Shown here: positions 26,013 to 35,000 of the stretch, piece after piece
Layout of the letters: each line of letters opens with the position of its first letter
Numbering within the stretch: the first letter of the stretch is position 1
DNA from: Gammaproteobacteria bacterium RIFCSPHIGHO2_12_FULL_35_23
Lineage (GTDB): Bacteria; Pseudomonadota; Gammaproteobacteria; UBA12402
Reading direction: 5' to 3'
Assembly: GCA_001801465.1 (NCBI GenBank)
Contig: MGXT01000003.1
Coordinates: 30,779-94,778, forward strand
DNA: 64,000 nucleotides
Translations under genes and position numbers: made by a program
The notes under the pieces: model-generated
What the model was told of the DNA's origin: nothing
Databases searched by the model: none
The model's input: the letters and a program-made list of their open reading frames with translations, nothing else

Positions 26013-27100
26013 GTGAAAAAATGAAGATTATTTCAATTGAGACTATTAAATTAAAAATCCCCTTAAATAAGCCAATGAAAACACGCTATCTTAAATTAGA
26101 GCAGGTTTATTGTTTATTACTGATAGTTAAAACTGATAAGGGTTTAGTTGGTCAAGGATTAGTTCGGGCAGTAAGTTTGCTTGATATTAATCTTGTGGAA
26201 CAATGTGTTCAGACACTGTTTTTACCTCAAATTATTAAGAAAGAGCCCACCTTACCTGAAGCATTATGGCAATCATTATGGCTTTCTAAGCGCAATCACT
26301 TACAATCGAGTTACGCATTATATGCTTTAGCGGCAATTGATATTGCAGTGTGGGATCTACAAGCACAGTTTCTAAATAAACCATTACATCAACTTTTTAA
26401 AGCCGAAAAAGATTTCATTGTGCCATATGGTAATGGTGGCTGGCTAATTGATACTAAGCAAGAGATGTATGAGGAAGTAAAATGGTATTTGGATCAAGGG
26501 TGTTGTCATTTTAAGATGCGGGTTGGTTGTGAGAACGATGTTGAGCGTATTAAATTTTTACGAGATACTTTCGGTGAGGAATTAAAGCTTGCTGCTGATG
26601 CCAATCAATATTTTGATTTTAGTTCAGCTGTTGAATTTAGCAAATACTTAGCTGATTTTAATATAGTTTGGTTTGAAGAACCATTATTTAGCAGTAGTTT
26701 AACAGAGCTTGCTGAATTAGCTGAACAAAGTTCTGTGCCCATTGCAACAGGTGAAAATATGAACTCTCACTGGCAAGTACAAGATGCTTGCACATTAAAT
26801 GCAGCTAAAATATTTCAACCAGATGTTATTTATCAAGGTGGTATTACAGAATTTAAGCGTTCAGCTGAAATAATTGATAAAGCTAATTTAGTGCTTGGGG
26901 CTCATTTATTTCATGAATTATCTAGTAGTCTAGCAGGGCTTTGTAAAAAACATTATGTTGAGCATATTGATTTTTTTCCTGAGGATTTATTTATCCATGA
27001 TTTTAGTATTCAAGAAGGTAAAATAATTTTGCCTAAAATACCAGGACATGGCGCCACAGTTTCCCGAGCCGCCATAAAAAAATATCAAATAGATTTATAG
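26009..27100 (+). CDS. Enolase-superfamily enzyme (mandelate racemase/muconate lactonizing type)
   Basis: A 363-residue enolase-superfamily protein with a capping N-terminal domain and a TIM barrel. The general base position reads FKMRVG (K-x-R near 167-169). Metal ligands are Asp in AADANQ (near 197), Glu in WFEEPL (near 223) and Glu in ATGENM (near 249). The His of GAHLFHE near 298 places it near the mandelate-racemase subgroup rather than dipeptide epimerases, which use Lys there. The second Lys of K-x-K is replaced by Arg. Reaction may be acid-sugar dehydration or racemisation. The start overlaps the hydrolase stop; an in-frame ATG at 26021 is an alternative. Confidence 0.82.
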   Translation: MSEKMKIISIETIKLKIPLNKPMKTRYLKLEQVYCLLLIVKTDKGLVGQGLVRAVSLLDINLVEQCVQTLFLPQIIKKEPTLPEALWQSLWLSKRNHLQSSYALYALAAIDIAVWDLQAQFLNKPLHQLFKAEKDFIVPYGNGGWLIDTKQEMYEEVKWYLDQGCCHFKMRVGCENDVERIKFLRDTFGEELKLAADANQYFDFSSAVEFSKYLADFNIVWFEEPLFSSSLTELAELAEQSSVPIATGENMNSHWQVQDACTLNAAKIFQPDVIYQGGITEFKRSAEIIDKANLVLGAHLFHELSSSLAGLCKKHYVEHIDFFPEDLFIHDFSIQEGKIILPKIPGHGATVSRAAIKKYQIDL

Positions 27101-27213
27101 ACTTATTTTTTCACAATTTGCTAATACTTGTATTTTACAAGGATTTAAGAATAAAGATTTCAAAACTTGTTAAACCTGGTTATTATGATTGAATTGATTG
27201 AAAGAGAAAAATT

Positions 27214-27816
27214 ATGATTTGGCTTAACCCAATTCGATTACCAGGTGATTTATGTATTATAGAACCGTTATCGCTAAGTCATCACGATGCATTAACTGAA
27301 ACTGTTAAAGAGGGGGAATTGTGGAGTTTATGGTATACCACTATCCCTAAACCAGAAGCAATGCAAATAGAAATCAAACGTCGGTTAGAACTGCAGGCTA
27401 AAGGATTAATGTTGCCTTTTACAATTATCGAAAAATCCACACAGCAGCCCGTTGGTATGACTTCGTATTTAAACCTGGATGCAGTTAATTGTCGTCTAGA
27501 AATTGGAGCAACTTGGCTACAAAAAAGTATGCAGCGTACAGGGATTAATACGGAAACTAAATTACTATTGTTAACTCATGTGTTTGAAATAATTCATTGT
27601 AATGCAGTGGAGTTTAGGACTAACTCTTTTAATCAACAAAGTCGTAAAGCAATAGAAAGGTTAGGAGCAAAATTAGATGGCATTTTACGTAATCATATGG
27701 TGATGGCAAATGGCTTGTTACGAGATACTTGTGTTTACAGTATTATTGCTAATGAGTGGCCTAGCATAAAAACTCATTTGCGTTGGTTGCTTAAAAACAA
27801 CCATCATAAAAATTGA
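27214..27816 (+). CDS. RimJ/RimL-type GNAT acetyltransferase
   Basis: A 200-residue acetyltransferase of the RimL branch. Features are LEIGATWLQKSMQRTGINTE (near 91-110), where the beta-bulge and pyrophosphate loop sit, and the AVEFRTNSFNQQSRKAIERL block (near 130-149) followed by GAKLDGILRNH, the most conserved stretch of these enzymes. Substrate may be a protein N terminus, an amino acid or a small amine. It has an AGAGAAAAATT ribosome region and stands alone after the enolase-superfamily gene. Confidence 0.85.
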   Translation: MIWLNPIRLPGDLCIIEPLSLSHHDALTETVKEGELWSLWYTTIPKPEAMQIEIKRRLELQAKGLMLPFTIIEKSTQQPVGMTSYLNLDAVNCRLEIGATWLQKSMQRTGINTETKLLLLTHVFEIIHCNAVEFRTNSFNQQSRKAIERLGAKLDGILRNHMVMANGLLRDTCVYSIIANEWPSIKTHLRWLLKNNHHKN

Positions 27817-27974
27817 TCTATTCTTTAAAATAAATAGAATAATTTTTAATCAAAATTTTATAAATATTTTTATGAAAACATCACATTCTCCATAGAAATA
27901 GCTGTTAAAATAGACTTTTTCTGTACAATTACCATAAAATTGGCGATTCTAAGTTCATAGTTTATAATTGTCGA

Positions 27975-29125
27975 ATGTATATTGAACGTGACAGTATTGT
28001 TAGACTTTCTAAAAATACAGTACCTGTACAGTTGGTTATTGGTCCGCGCCAGTATAGAAAAAAATACACTACTTTCGCACCTTACAGAAAACTCTTTTAA
28101 AAAAATAACTGCAATTAAGAAATCTTGTTAATCGTGATCCGGCATTGTTTTTAGAACATTTTAAACCTCTAATTTTACTTGATAAAGTGCAATATGCACC
28201 TAATTTATTTTCAGAAATTAAACGGTAAGTTGATCAATTAAAAAAGCAGTGTCTTAAAAGTAATCAAATATTCTCTGTATTGTTTTGTATGAGCGGCTCA
28301 AACCAATTGTTAATGGATAAAAATATAAAAGAAAGTGTAGTTGGTCGAGCTAGTTATTCTTATTTAAATACCTTAACAGTACATGAAATTTAAAAAGCAT
28401 GACCTTCAATTACTATTAACGAGATTCTTTTTAAAGGTGGTTGGCCAGAGCTGTATATTGACCAAGCATTGTTGCCAGTTCAGTATTTAAATGATTATAT
28501 TCTAAGCTATCTTTAAAAAGATATTGTGCTTAGTGTTGGTGTGCAAAAGCAAGAAGCATTTAATATTGTATTGAGTTTGCTAGCTGCTCGAACAAGTATG
28601 TTATTAGACTATGCTAATATCGCAAGAGATAGTGGTATTCAAGCTATTACGGTTAAAGAATGAGTAAGCCTTATGCGAGTAATTTAAATAAGCGGTTAAC
28701 TAAATCGCCAAAAATTTATTTTTTAGATATTAGGTTAGTGGTCCGATTACAAGGTTGGCAAGATCTAATGCCACTATTAACAAGTCTCCAGGAAGGGCCA
28801 TTATTTGAAACACTAGTTTTTGCTGAAATTTTTAAATTTATACAAAATTATGGTAAGGATTGGTAGCTTTATTTGTGGCGCACTAAAGAAAGCAAAGGGA
28901 TTGATTTTTTAATCATAACAAAATCTGGTAAGAGTTATTGCTCTTGATGCAAAAATGAGTATGCAAAATGTTCAATCAGCAAAGCTTTCTGCAAGCTTTA
29001 AAAAAATGTTTCCATATGTTGAACAAATTATTTTAGTAACATTTAGTGGTCAAAAAATTCAATTATTAAAAGAGTGTTTAGTACTACCAATCAGCGAGTT
29101 ACATGATTTCTTATTGGAGATTTAG
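27975..29125 (+). pseudogene. Decayed DUF4143-type AAA+ ATPase gene
   Basis: Translating in successive frames recovers a recognisable ATPase of the same family as the intact gene at 29512-30723: an N terminus MYIERDSIVRLSKN, a ruined P-loop VIGPRQYRKK, then LILLDKVQYAPNLFSEIKR, SGSNQLLMDKN, SVVGRASYSYLNTLTV, GGWPELYID and a C-terminal part with FLIITKSGK. At least six in-frame stops and a frame change near 28660 break it. The GKT of the P-loop is lost. It is an old relic without function as an ATPase. Confidence 0.8.
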
Positions 29126-29337
29126 CTTTGCATTAAATGTAAAATAATAAGTAGCATAACTTTTATTATGCAATAAACTCTGCTTCATAAGAGTTAAATT
29201 GAGTAGTTATAATTGAGAGGAAATAAAAGGTCGGTTAAGTAAAAAACGGCTGGTAGCTTTTTGATTACTATAGATGTTAAAAGCCGCCCGATTTTTTCCC
29301 TTAAAAATATGAGTATTAAACACATTAAGCAAAAATC

Positions 29338-29370
29338 TGGCTGGAGAGAGAGTCTATTTCGGACTTCATT
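29338..29370 (-). repeat. Possible degenerate copy of the tRNA-Ser 3' end
   Basis: TGGCTGGAGAGAGAG followed by an altered TATTTCGGACTTCAT resembles the complement of the tRNA-Ser 3' end (TGGCGGAGAGAGAG then ATTCGAACCCTC) seen at 46686. It is the leftmost and weakest copy, with a one-base insertion and several substitutions, so it could be chance. Confidence 0.35.
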
Positions 29371-29429
29371 TTAAGGCAGTTATTTTAATGGAGTTGTACT
29401 GAGACTAGAAACTAACTATACGATCTTCC

Positions 29430-29491
29430 GACTATTTCGATATACATGTCGGAATAGTCTTGACTATTTCGATATAAGCGGCATAATAGTC
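29430..29491. promoter_or_regulatory. Tandem 30-bp palindromic operators before a DUF4143 ATPase gene
   Basis: Two imperfect palindromes, 29430-29459 and 29462-29491, each begin GACTATTTCGATATA and end in AATAGTC, repeated at a 32-bp period, about three helical turns. They end 20 bases before the ATPase start codon. Both arms are complementary (GACTATT and AATAGTC). The arrangement suggests cooperative binding of a dimeric regulator, or of the gene product, at its own promoter. Confidence 0.65.
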
Positions 29492-29511
29492 AGAAAAGAC
29501 TAAGAGAAATT

Positions 29512-30723
29512 ATGAGACGTTTATATTTAAATTTAATTCATCAACATTTTGTAAAATACCAGCAAATGGCTTTTCTTTGTGGTCCCAGACAGGTTGGTAA
29601 AACAACAATTGCACAACAGTGTAGTGGATTTAGCCCGTATTATAAGTATTTAAATTGGGATGATTTGTATCATCGAGAGGAAATATTGTTGGGGTTTGAT
29701 GCAATTTGTCGAGGGTTACCATTAGAAGCCCCATTAAAAAAGCACAAACCGGTAATTATTTTTGATGAGCTGCATAAATATAAGAATTGGAAATCTTTAT
29801 TAAAAGGATTTATTGATAGATACAAAGGAAGATTACATATACTTGTAACTGGTAGTGCGCGTTTAGATGTTTATCGTAAAGGTGGCGACAGCTTAGTTGG
29901 ACGTTATTTTTTGTATAGAGCCCATCCTTTGACGGTAGGTGAATTATTACGAGTTGAGCTAAATAAAAAATTGATGGCAGATCCTGCTGAAATGTCTAAG
30001 GAAAAATTTTATAGTTTATTTGAATTTGGAGGATTTCCTGAGCCTTTTTTGCAGCAAGATAAAGCCTTTAGTCTGCAATGGCAGCGGTTAAGACGTCAAC
30101 AAATTTTGCAAGAAGATATTAGAGCATTAGCAAATATTCAGGAAATTTCTCAGCTTGAAATGCTTACACATATATTGCAAAATCAAGCAAGCCAACAGCT
30201 AGTTTACAGTAATCTTGGAAACCATATTCGAGTAGCCGATAATACTATCCGTCGATGGATAAGTATTTTAGAGTCATTTTATTATTGTTTTACTCTTAAG
30301 CCATGGTGTAAAAATATAACAAGATCATTAATAAAAGAGCCAAAGATTTACTTGTGGGACTGGTCAATTATTGAGGATAAAGGACAGCGTGTTGAAAATT
30401 TTATAGCAGGCCATTTGCTAAAAGCAGTACAATATTGGACAGATGTGGGATTTGGTGAGTTTGAATTATATTTTTTACGTAACAAAGATAAGCAAGAAGT
30501 TGATTTTTTATTAGTTAAAAATAACAAACCATGGCTGATGGTGGAAGCTAAAGCCAGCTATAAAGAACAGTTAAGTTCTAGTTTAAAAAAATTTCAAAGC
30601 CAAGTAAAGGCAGATCATGTGTTACAAGTAGCATTTGATATGCCTTATGAACCTATTGATTGTTTTAAGCTGAAAGGGCCTAGTATTGTGCCAGCAATAA
30701 CATTCTTATCACAGCTACCTTGA
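29512..30723 (+). CDS. AAA+ ATPase with DUF4143 C-terminal domain
   Basis: A 403-residue protein with Walker A CGPRQVGKTTIAQQ (near 23-36), Walker B VIIFDELHKYKNW (near 80-92) and a sensor VTGSARLDVYRKGGDSLVGRY (near 120-140 in part). The C-terminal DUF4143 domain ends in a nuclease-like core, KQEVDFLL then MVEAKAS (E-x2-D and E-x-K spacing), of the PD-(D/E)XK type. These ATPases are widespread, often in accessory regions; some are suspected toxin or defence parts, but the function is unproven. A decayed relative lies just upstream, and tandem palindromes occupy its promoter region. Confidence 0.88.
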   Translation: MRRLYLNLIHQHFVKYQQMAFLCGPRQVGKTTIAQQCSGFSPYYKYLNWDDLYHREEILLGFDAICRGLPLEAPLKKHKPVIIFDELHKYKNWKSLLKGFIDRYKGRLHILVTGSARLDVYRKGGDSLVGRYFLYRAHPLTVGELLRVELNKKLMADPAEMSKEKFYSLFEFGGFPEPFLQQDKAFSLQWQRLRRQQILQEDIRALANIQEISQLEMLTHILQNQASQQLVYSNLGNHIRVADNTIRRWISILESFYYCFTLKPWCKNITRSLIKEPKIYLWDWSIIEDKGQRVENFIAGHLLKAVQYWTDVGFGEFELYFLRNKDKQEVDFLLVKNNKPWLMVEAKASYKEQLSSSLKKFQSQVKADHVLQVAFDMPYEPIDCFKLKGPSIVPAITFLSQLP

Positions 30724-30729
30724 TTTATT

Positions 30730-30864
30730 ATGCAGACTATTTTCAACATCTTACTATCTATCTTTATACTAAAAGAAGTGGTTAAAAGACGAGATAAAAT
30801 GATTGAAAGTATGCGTGAGATAGGCCAAAAAGCATGGAAAGTTGAAGTAGGATATAATCTGTAG
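30730..30864 (+). pseudogene. Fragment of an IS5-family transposase
   Basis: A 44-codon ORF whose second half, RDKMIESMREIGQKAWKVE then VGYN, matches the segment just before the conserved YHRRSLAET block of IS5-family transposases. The rest of the element is missing. It lies between the DUF4143 gene and a tRNA-Ser-like repeat. Confidence 0.55.
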
Positions 30865-30894
30865 CCTATATGTTTGGTATGGGCCAGTTCAGTT

Positions 30895-30998
30895 TGGCGA
30901 AGAGAAGTTTGAACCCCTCATGGTTTTGTTACAACCATATGATTAATATAGTTTATTTTATTTTTCATAATTTGCAGGTTCTTCGGAGGCTCTTTTTA
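30895..30998 (-). repeat. tRNA-Ser 3'-end-like repeat (copy with right flank)
   Basis: TGGCGAAGAGAAG followed by TTTGAACCCCTCATGG is a degenerate complement of the 3' end of the tRNA-Ser gene at 46686. The right flank CATATGATTAATATA and GCAGGTTCTTCGGAGGCTC resembles the flank of the copy at 37623 (CACTTGATTAATTTA, then GGGGTCCTCACAGGTTC). It probably marks a former integration site boundary. Confidence 0.6.
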
Positions 30999-31136
30999 TA
31001 AGGCTCTACTCTATTGATTTTTATCATGAGTCAAAAACTGACTTCACTGGGCAATAAGCGCAAGCTAATTAGATAAAATATAGACTTCCGATTTTGGCTA
31101 GTTTCATAATGGCCTGACTGCTATGATCTACACACT

Positions 31137-32543
31137 ATGAATAGGCCCTATGACAAACAAGAATTTTATCGTGCGCATCTAACACGTGATATTCGATTTG
31201 ATGGTAAATTTTTTGTCGCCGTTAAAACGACAAAAATTTACTGCAGACCTGTATGCCCAGCTAGAAAAGCAAAATTAGAAAACTTAGAGTTTTTCATCCA
31301 TGCTGCCCAAGCAGAAGAAGCAGGTTACCGCCCTTGTTTACGTTGTCGCCCAGAAACGGCACCAGGGTCAGCTGCTTGGATTGGCACTTCTGCCACGATT
31401 AGGCGTGCTGTTCGCATGATGGAGAGTCTTGACTTAGATTCCATGTCAATTAAAATTATTGCTGAAAAGCTTGGTATTGGGGAGCGCTGGTTGCGGGAAC
31501 TTTTTCAGCAGCAAATAGGTATTAATCCACAGGCTTTTTTGCTTAATAGAAAACTTAACGTTGCTAGAAATTTGCTGGATAACTCAGATTTATCTACTAC
31601 AGAGATTGCGCTGAGTTCAGGGTTTAACTCTATCAGGCGTTTTAATGATGCTTTCAAAACTCGCTTTCAACAAACACCTAGTAGTTTTAAAAAGAAACCA
31701 TCCACATCAAATTTACAATCGTTGTATTTAAGATATCGTCCGCCTTTTTCATGGAAAGCAATGATGAGTTTTTTTAGTCAGCGAGCTATTCCAGCGATGG
31801 AATCAGTAACCAATTATACATACCAGCGTTTATTTACTTATAAAGGAGTGCCTGGTTGGATGAAAGCATCGCTAGTTGAAGATTATAAAATTAAAGTTGA
31901 TTTTAAGTTAAATGAAATAACCACCATGTTAGATTTTGTAACAAGGGTCAAAGAGCTATTTGATCTTGATGCTGATCCAATGCTGATTGAAAATGATCTC
32001 AAGCGAGATAAGAAGCTAAAACCATTACTTAAGCAGCATGCAGGTTTGAGAATTCCAGGTTGTTGGGATGGCTTTGAATTAGCCGTACGTGCTGTTATTG
32101 GCCAAAAAATTAGTGTCAAAGCAGCAAGAACTGTACTTATTCGTTTAGTTGATTTATATGGTGAAAAGCAAGTGTTTGATGATTCATTGCAGCTAACTTA
32201 TCTTTTTCCAAGCCCTGAAAAAATCTTAAGCGCTGACTTATTAAAACTTGGGCTCACAACAGCAAAAGCGCAAACATTAAAAGTACTAGCACAAGCTGTT
32301 TATGATAAAGAACTTATATTAGATAGCACAGCTGATTACGAAGAAACTTGTAAAAAATTACTTTCAATAAAAGGTATTGGTCCATGGACTGTAGAGTATA
32401 TTGCAATGCGCGGATTAAAAAATCCAGATGCTTTTCCTGAAACCGATTTAGAAATTAAGAAAAGAATAAAGCAATTTGATCTTGATCCACAAAAATGGAT
32501 TCCTTGGCGTGCTTATGCAGCTATTTTACTTTTTAATTTATAA
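31137..32543 (+). CDS. Ada/AlkA-type protein: AraC regulator fused to 3-methyladenine DNA glycosylase
   Basis: A 468-residue multidomain alkylation-repair protein. Residues 1-80 are the Ada metal-binding domain, with Cys36, Cys40, Cys67 and Cys70 (YCRPVC and CLRC), which accepts methyl groups from phosphotriesters. Residues 85-185 are an AraC-type double helix-turn-helix. The rest is an AlkA N domain and an HhH-GPD glycosylase, with LLSIKGIGPWTVEYIAMRG and the catalytic Asp in FPETDLE. It excises alkylated bases and probably activates its own operon. The methyltransferase gene follows after 14 bases from its likely start, making a compact adaptive-response unit. Confidence 0.93.
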   Translation: MNRPYDKQEFYRAHLTRDIRFDGKFFVAVKTTKIYCRPVCPARKAKLENLEFFIHAAQAEEAGYRPCLRCRPETAPGSAAWIGTSATIRRAVRMMESLDLDSMSIKIIAEKLGIGERWLRELFQQQIGINPQAFLLNRKLNVARNLLDNSDLSTTEIALSSGFNSIRRFNDAFKTRFQQTPSSFKKKPSTSNLQSLYLRYRPPFSWKAMMSFFSQRAIPAMESVTNYTYQRLFTYKGVPGWMKASLVEDYKIKVDFKLNEITTMLDFVTRVKELFDLDADPMLIENDLKRDKKLKPLLKQHAGLRIPGCWDGFELAVRAVIGQKISVKAARTVLIRLVDLYGEKQVFDDSLQLTYLFPSPEKILSADLLKLGLTTAKAQTLKVLAQAVYDKELILDSTADYEETCKKLLSIKGIGPWTVEYIAMRGLKNPDAFPETDLEIKKRIKQFDLDPQKWIPWRAYAAILLFNL

Positions 32544-32557
32544 TCATGAGGCACCAT

Positions 32558-33100
32558 ATGAAACGGGCTAAACGACTGAAAAAATTACCTAACGATACAG
32601 TCTATGATGAGATAGATTCTCCTGTTGGTAAATTAGTAATATTTGCATCATCACAGGGAGTTCATAGTATCCTATGGGATAAGGAACGTTTTACTAAAGA
32701 ATGCAAGCAAGTTCTTTTGAGGTTTAAGCAAAATTCTGACCATAAAATCATTATAAGAACTAAGCAACAGGTTACAGAATATTTTCAAGGTAAGCGGAAA
32801 AAGTTTGAATTGCCTTTAGTTTTTGATGGGACACCATTTCAGATACAAGCATGGAAAGAGCTCTACAAAATACCTTATGGCCAAACGATTAGCTATGCTG
32901 AGCAAGCAAGAAGAGTTGGTAATAAAAATAAAGCAAGAGCTGTTGGCTTAGCTAATGGTTTAAATCCCATTTCTATTATTGTTCCCTGTCATCGTGTGCT
33001 TGGCAGTAATGGTCAGTTAACAGGGTTTGGTGGTGGGATTGAGAATAAAAAGCTGCTACTTCAATTAGAAAAAAACGTACTAGGAAAAAATAATGATTAG
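32558..33100 (+). CDS. ogt: Methylated-DNA-protein-cysteine methyltransferase
   Basis: A 180-residue suicide repair enzyme that removes methyl groups from O6-methylguanine. The active site IIVPCHRVLGSNG (Cys near residue 142) and the DNA-binding stretch FQIQAWKELYKIPYGQTISY are classical, and TGFGGGIENKKLLLQLE follows. I prefer the ATG at 32558, six bases after GAGG, over the one 12 bases upstream. It is co-transcribed with the Ada/AlkA gene. Together they supply the domains that E. coli carries in Ada and AlkA. Choice of ogt over ada C-terminal naming is by domain only. Confidence 0.92.
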   Translation: MKRAKRLKKLPNDTVYDEIDSPVGKLVIFASSQGVHSILWDKERFTKECKQVLLRFKQNSDHKIIIRTKQQVTEYFQGKRKKFELPLVFDGTPFQIQAWKELYKIPYGQTISYAEQARRVGNKNKARAVGLANGLNPISIIVPCHRVLGSNGQLTGFGGGIENKKLLLQLEKNVLGKNND

Positions 33101-33206
33101 AAAAAACTGTGTTTTCAGCACTATTGTTTCTGAACCATTTTTTGGTGGTGTGATCACAAGTTTGATTTCTTGGTGAGGGGTTTTTGCGTTGACACTTTGC
33201 TTGATT

Positions 33207-33235
33207 TGGTGGAAAGAGGGTTTGAGCTCCCTTTG
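33207..33235 (-). repeat. Degenerate tRNA-Ser 3'-end-like repeat
   Basis: TGGTGGAAAGAGGG followed by TTTGAGCTCCCTTTG resembles the complement of the tRNA-Ser 3' end at 46686. The preceding GCGTTGACACTTTGCTTGA also resembles the left flank of other copies. It separates the alkylation-repair pair from the following IS remnant. Divergence is high. Confidence 0.45.
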
Positions 33236-33414
33236 TAATTTAAAAATCCTATTGATTGATAGTAGTAATTTTTCATTTTACCAAAACAGATAGCATTGTG
33301 AGGACGATTTTTTGCGTTAAAAAATTTATAATTTTCAATAGGTAATGAACCAAAATTTTTTCTAAAAAAATCTTTAGGCTTTAGAACTCCAAATTTATAA
33401 ACGTTGCACTGCCA

Positions 33415-33815
33415 ATAATACGCTCCTTTTTCTTGATTTAGTGATAGAGCAATTTCCTTTTCCTGTGCAACGAACTCAGACTGATAGAGGGTTGGAGTTT
33501 TTTGCTGAGGGTGTTCAACAGAAATTAATGAGTTTAGGAATAAAATTTAGGCCAAATAAACCTGGTTCTCCGCATTTGAATGGTAAGGTAGAACGATCCC
33601 AAAAAACAGACCTTGAGGAATTTTAGGCTATTGCTGATTTAGCTAACTTTGAAAAGTTGAGAGAAGAATTAACACAATAGCAATTTTTTTATAATTGGCA
33701 ACGTCCTTATGGTTCATTGAAAGGCAAAACCCCTTCTGAAATTGTCGCCATATTAGGAGAAAAAACACCGCTTAGCAATGAGGTTTTAAAAAATTATAAC
33801 GTAAAAATGAACGTA
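33415..33815 (+). pseudogene. Remnant of an rve-type (IS481-like) transposase
   Basis: In one frame the integrase core reads QTDRGLEFFAEG, then GIKFRPNKPGSPHLNGKVER, QKTDLEEF, FYNWQRPYGSLKGKTPSEI. The Asp of TDRG and the Glu of NGKVER are two members of the DDE triad. Stops follow LEEF and EELTQ, and the N-terminal half is missing. It is a dead fragment. Confidence 0.8.
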
Positions 33816-34045
33816 TTCAGATAGCCAATTACCAGGTAGATTTAGTCATGAGAAAATTGAAAGGATGTCTATGAATCACACATTTTATCTTTTTTGACGA
33901 TTTATTCTAATTCAAGTTCTGTACGTTGAAGCTCGCTAATTTTGATCTGTTCAATTCGTTCTTTTGAAGTAATGTGTAGTAACTTTTTAGTACTTTATCG
34001 TTAGAGTCAAGCTCATAGTCTTCGTTTTCTAGTACAGAGTAGCGG

Positions 34046-34501
34046 TTAGTGTTTTTCAATAACCAATGCCTCTAAAATATATGTAAGTTCACTCTGGTTC
34101 TCTTTTTTGAGTACACCAAAAAACTCAGAATCAATTTTTTCAATAATAGGTACTAATTTAGATATAAACTTTTTGCCTTCTTTTGTTAGACAAACAGATT
34201 TTGCACGCGTATCAACTTTGTGTTCTGCTCGTTTTACATAGCCTTTTGTTACAAGGTTTCTTAGGGATTTTGATACAGCCATTTTATCCAACTTTGAATG
34301 ATCAATAATCATGCTTTGGGAAACATCACACTTTTTGCTTTCAAGCCATAATGTAACAGCTAAAATAACAAACTGCGCATGAGATATATCATAAGATTCA
34401 AGTGATTTTTTTATTAATCGTTGCCAAATGATTGTTGTTTGCCAAAGCAAAAAACCAGGGCTATCTTCTGGTTTACCAAAACCAAATATGGAGTTTGTCA
34501 C
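34046..34501 (-). CDS. MarR-family transcriptional regulator
   Basis: A 151-residue winged-helix regulator. The pattern SHAQFVILAVTLWLES, SMIIDHSKLDKMAVSKSLRNL (recognition helix), GYVKRAEHKVDTRAKSVCLTKEG (wing) and a C-terminal dimerisation helix is typical of MarR. It overlaps the upstream SRPBCC gene by four bases and is therefore coupled to it. A perfect 7-bp inverted repeat at 34940-34968 in front of the pair is the likely autoregulatory operator. The inducing ligand is unknown. Confidence 0.88.
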   Translation of the reverse strand: MTNSIFGFGKPEDSPGFLLWQTTIIWQRLIKKSLESYDISHAQFVILAVTLWLESKKCDVSQSMIIDHSKLDKMAVSKSLRNLVTKGYVKRAEHKVDTRAKSVCLTKEGKKFISKLVPIIEKIDSEFFGVLKKENQSELTYILEALVIEKH

Positions 34502-34920
34502 TGTTGCAACCTCGCTAAACCAACTAATTCATCCATCTGCTTTGGAACTGAGTTAGCCACATTTTTTGCCACAAGCTTAACCCAGATAAAACTTAGTGGT
34601 CCTTTCACTGAAATGATGTTTTTAATCTGTAAGCCCTGAGGTGTTTCTTCTAATTGGTGATCATCATACATGGTTGCTCCAAAAAATTTGCAATAATCAG
34701 TAAATTGCTTATTTGTTATAACCTTGGATAGTATTATTTTTATTTTTGGTCCACCATTAGGCTTTAAAGTAAATTGAGTGCCCTGTGTAAATTCACCTTC
34801 CATTTTACAGTATTCAATCTCTTTATCCCACTTCGGCCAATTATTTACATCAGTCCATATGCGCCATACGTCTTCTTTTTTTATATTTTGATAAATCTTG
34901 CTGTATGATTTTACCCACAT
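34498..34920 (-). CDS. SRPBCC-family (START-like) ligand-binding protein
   Basis: A 140-residue protein of the polyketide-cyclase/SRPBCC superfamily. Its start WVKSYSKIYQNIKKEDVWRIWTDVNNWPKWD is the family's first strand and helix pattern (V/IxxxxxxVWxxWxDVxxWPxWD), followed by a strand-rich body and a long C-terminal helix. It forms a hydrophobic cavity for a small ligand. It is the first gene of a two-gene unit with a MarR regulator, which might sense the same compound. Confidence 0.8.
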   Translation of the reverse strand: MWVKSYSKIYQNIKKEDVWRIWTDVNNWPKWDKEIEYCKMEGEFTQGTQFTLKPNGGPKIKIILSKVITNKQFTDYCKFFGATMYDDHQLEETPQGLQIKNIISVKGPLSFIWVKLVAKNVANSVPKQMDELVGLARLQQ

Positions 34921-34939
34921 AAGTTAACCCCTTAATTTA

Positions 34940-34968
34940 GTAAACTAGCATAATATATTTAAGTTTAC
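34940..34968. promoter_or_regulatory. Inverted repeat, probable MarR operator
   Basis: GTAAACT (34940-34946) and AGTTTAC (34962-34968) are perfect complements, centred in an AT-rich region 20-48 bases upstream of the SRPBCC-marR start. Position and symmetry fit a dimeric MarR protein repressing its own operon. Confidence 0.55.
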
Positions 34969-35000
34969 AAAAAATCAAGTTTAAGCCAGCAAGCTTTACA

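Noticed and set aside
28660..28866. 68-codon frame as a separate gene
   Set aside because: It matches the later part of the decayed DUF4143 gene in a shifted frame and is part of that pseudogene.
29281..29337. Hairpin-like CGGCT/AGCCG sequence near 29250-29290 as terminator or RNA
   Set aside because: The arms are far apart and imperfect; no T-run or known RNA motif supports it.
33880..34045. Minus-strand coding remnant downstream of marR
   Set aside because: Fragments such as SKERIEQIKISELQRTELELE can be read, but they need a frame change and match no family I know, so it is mentioned only in the summary.
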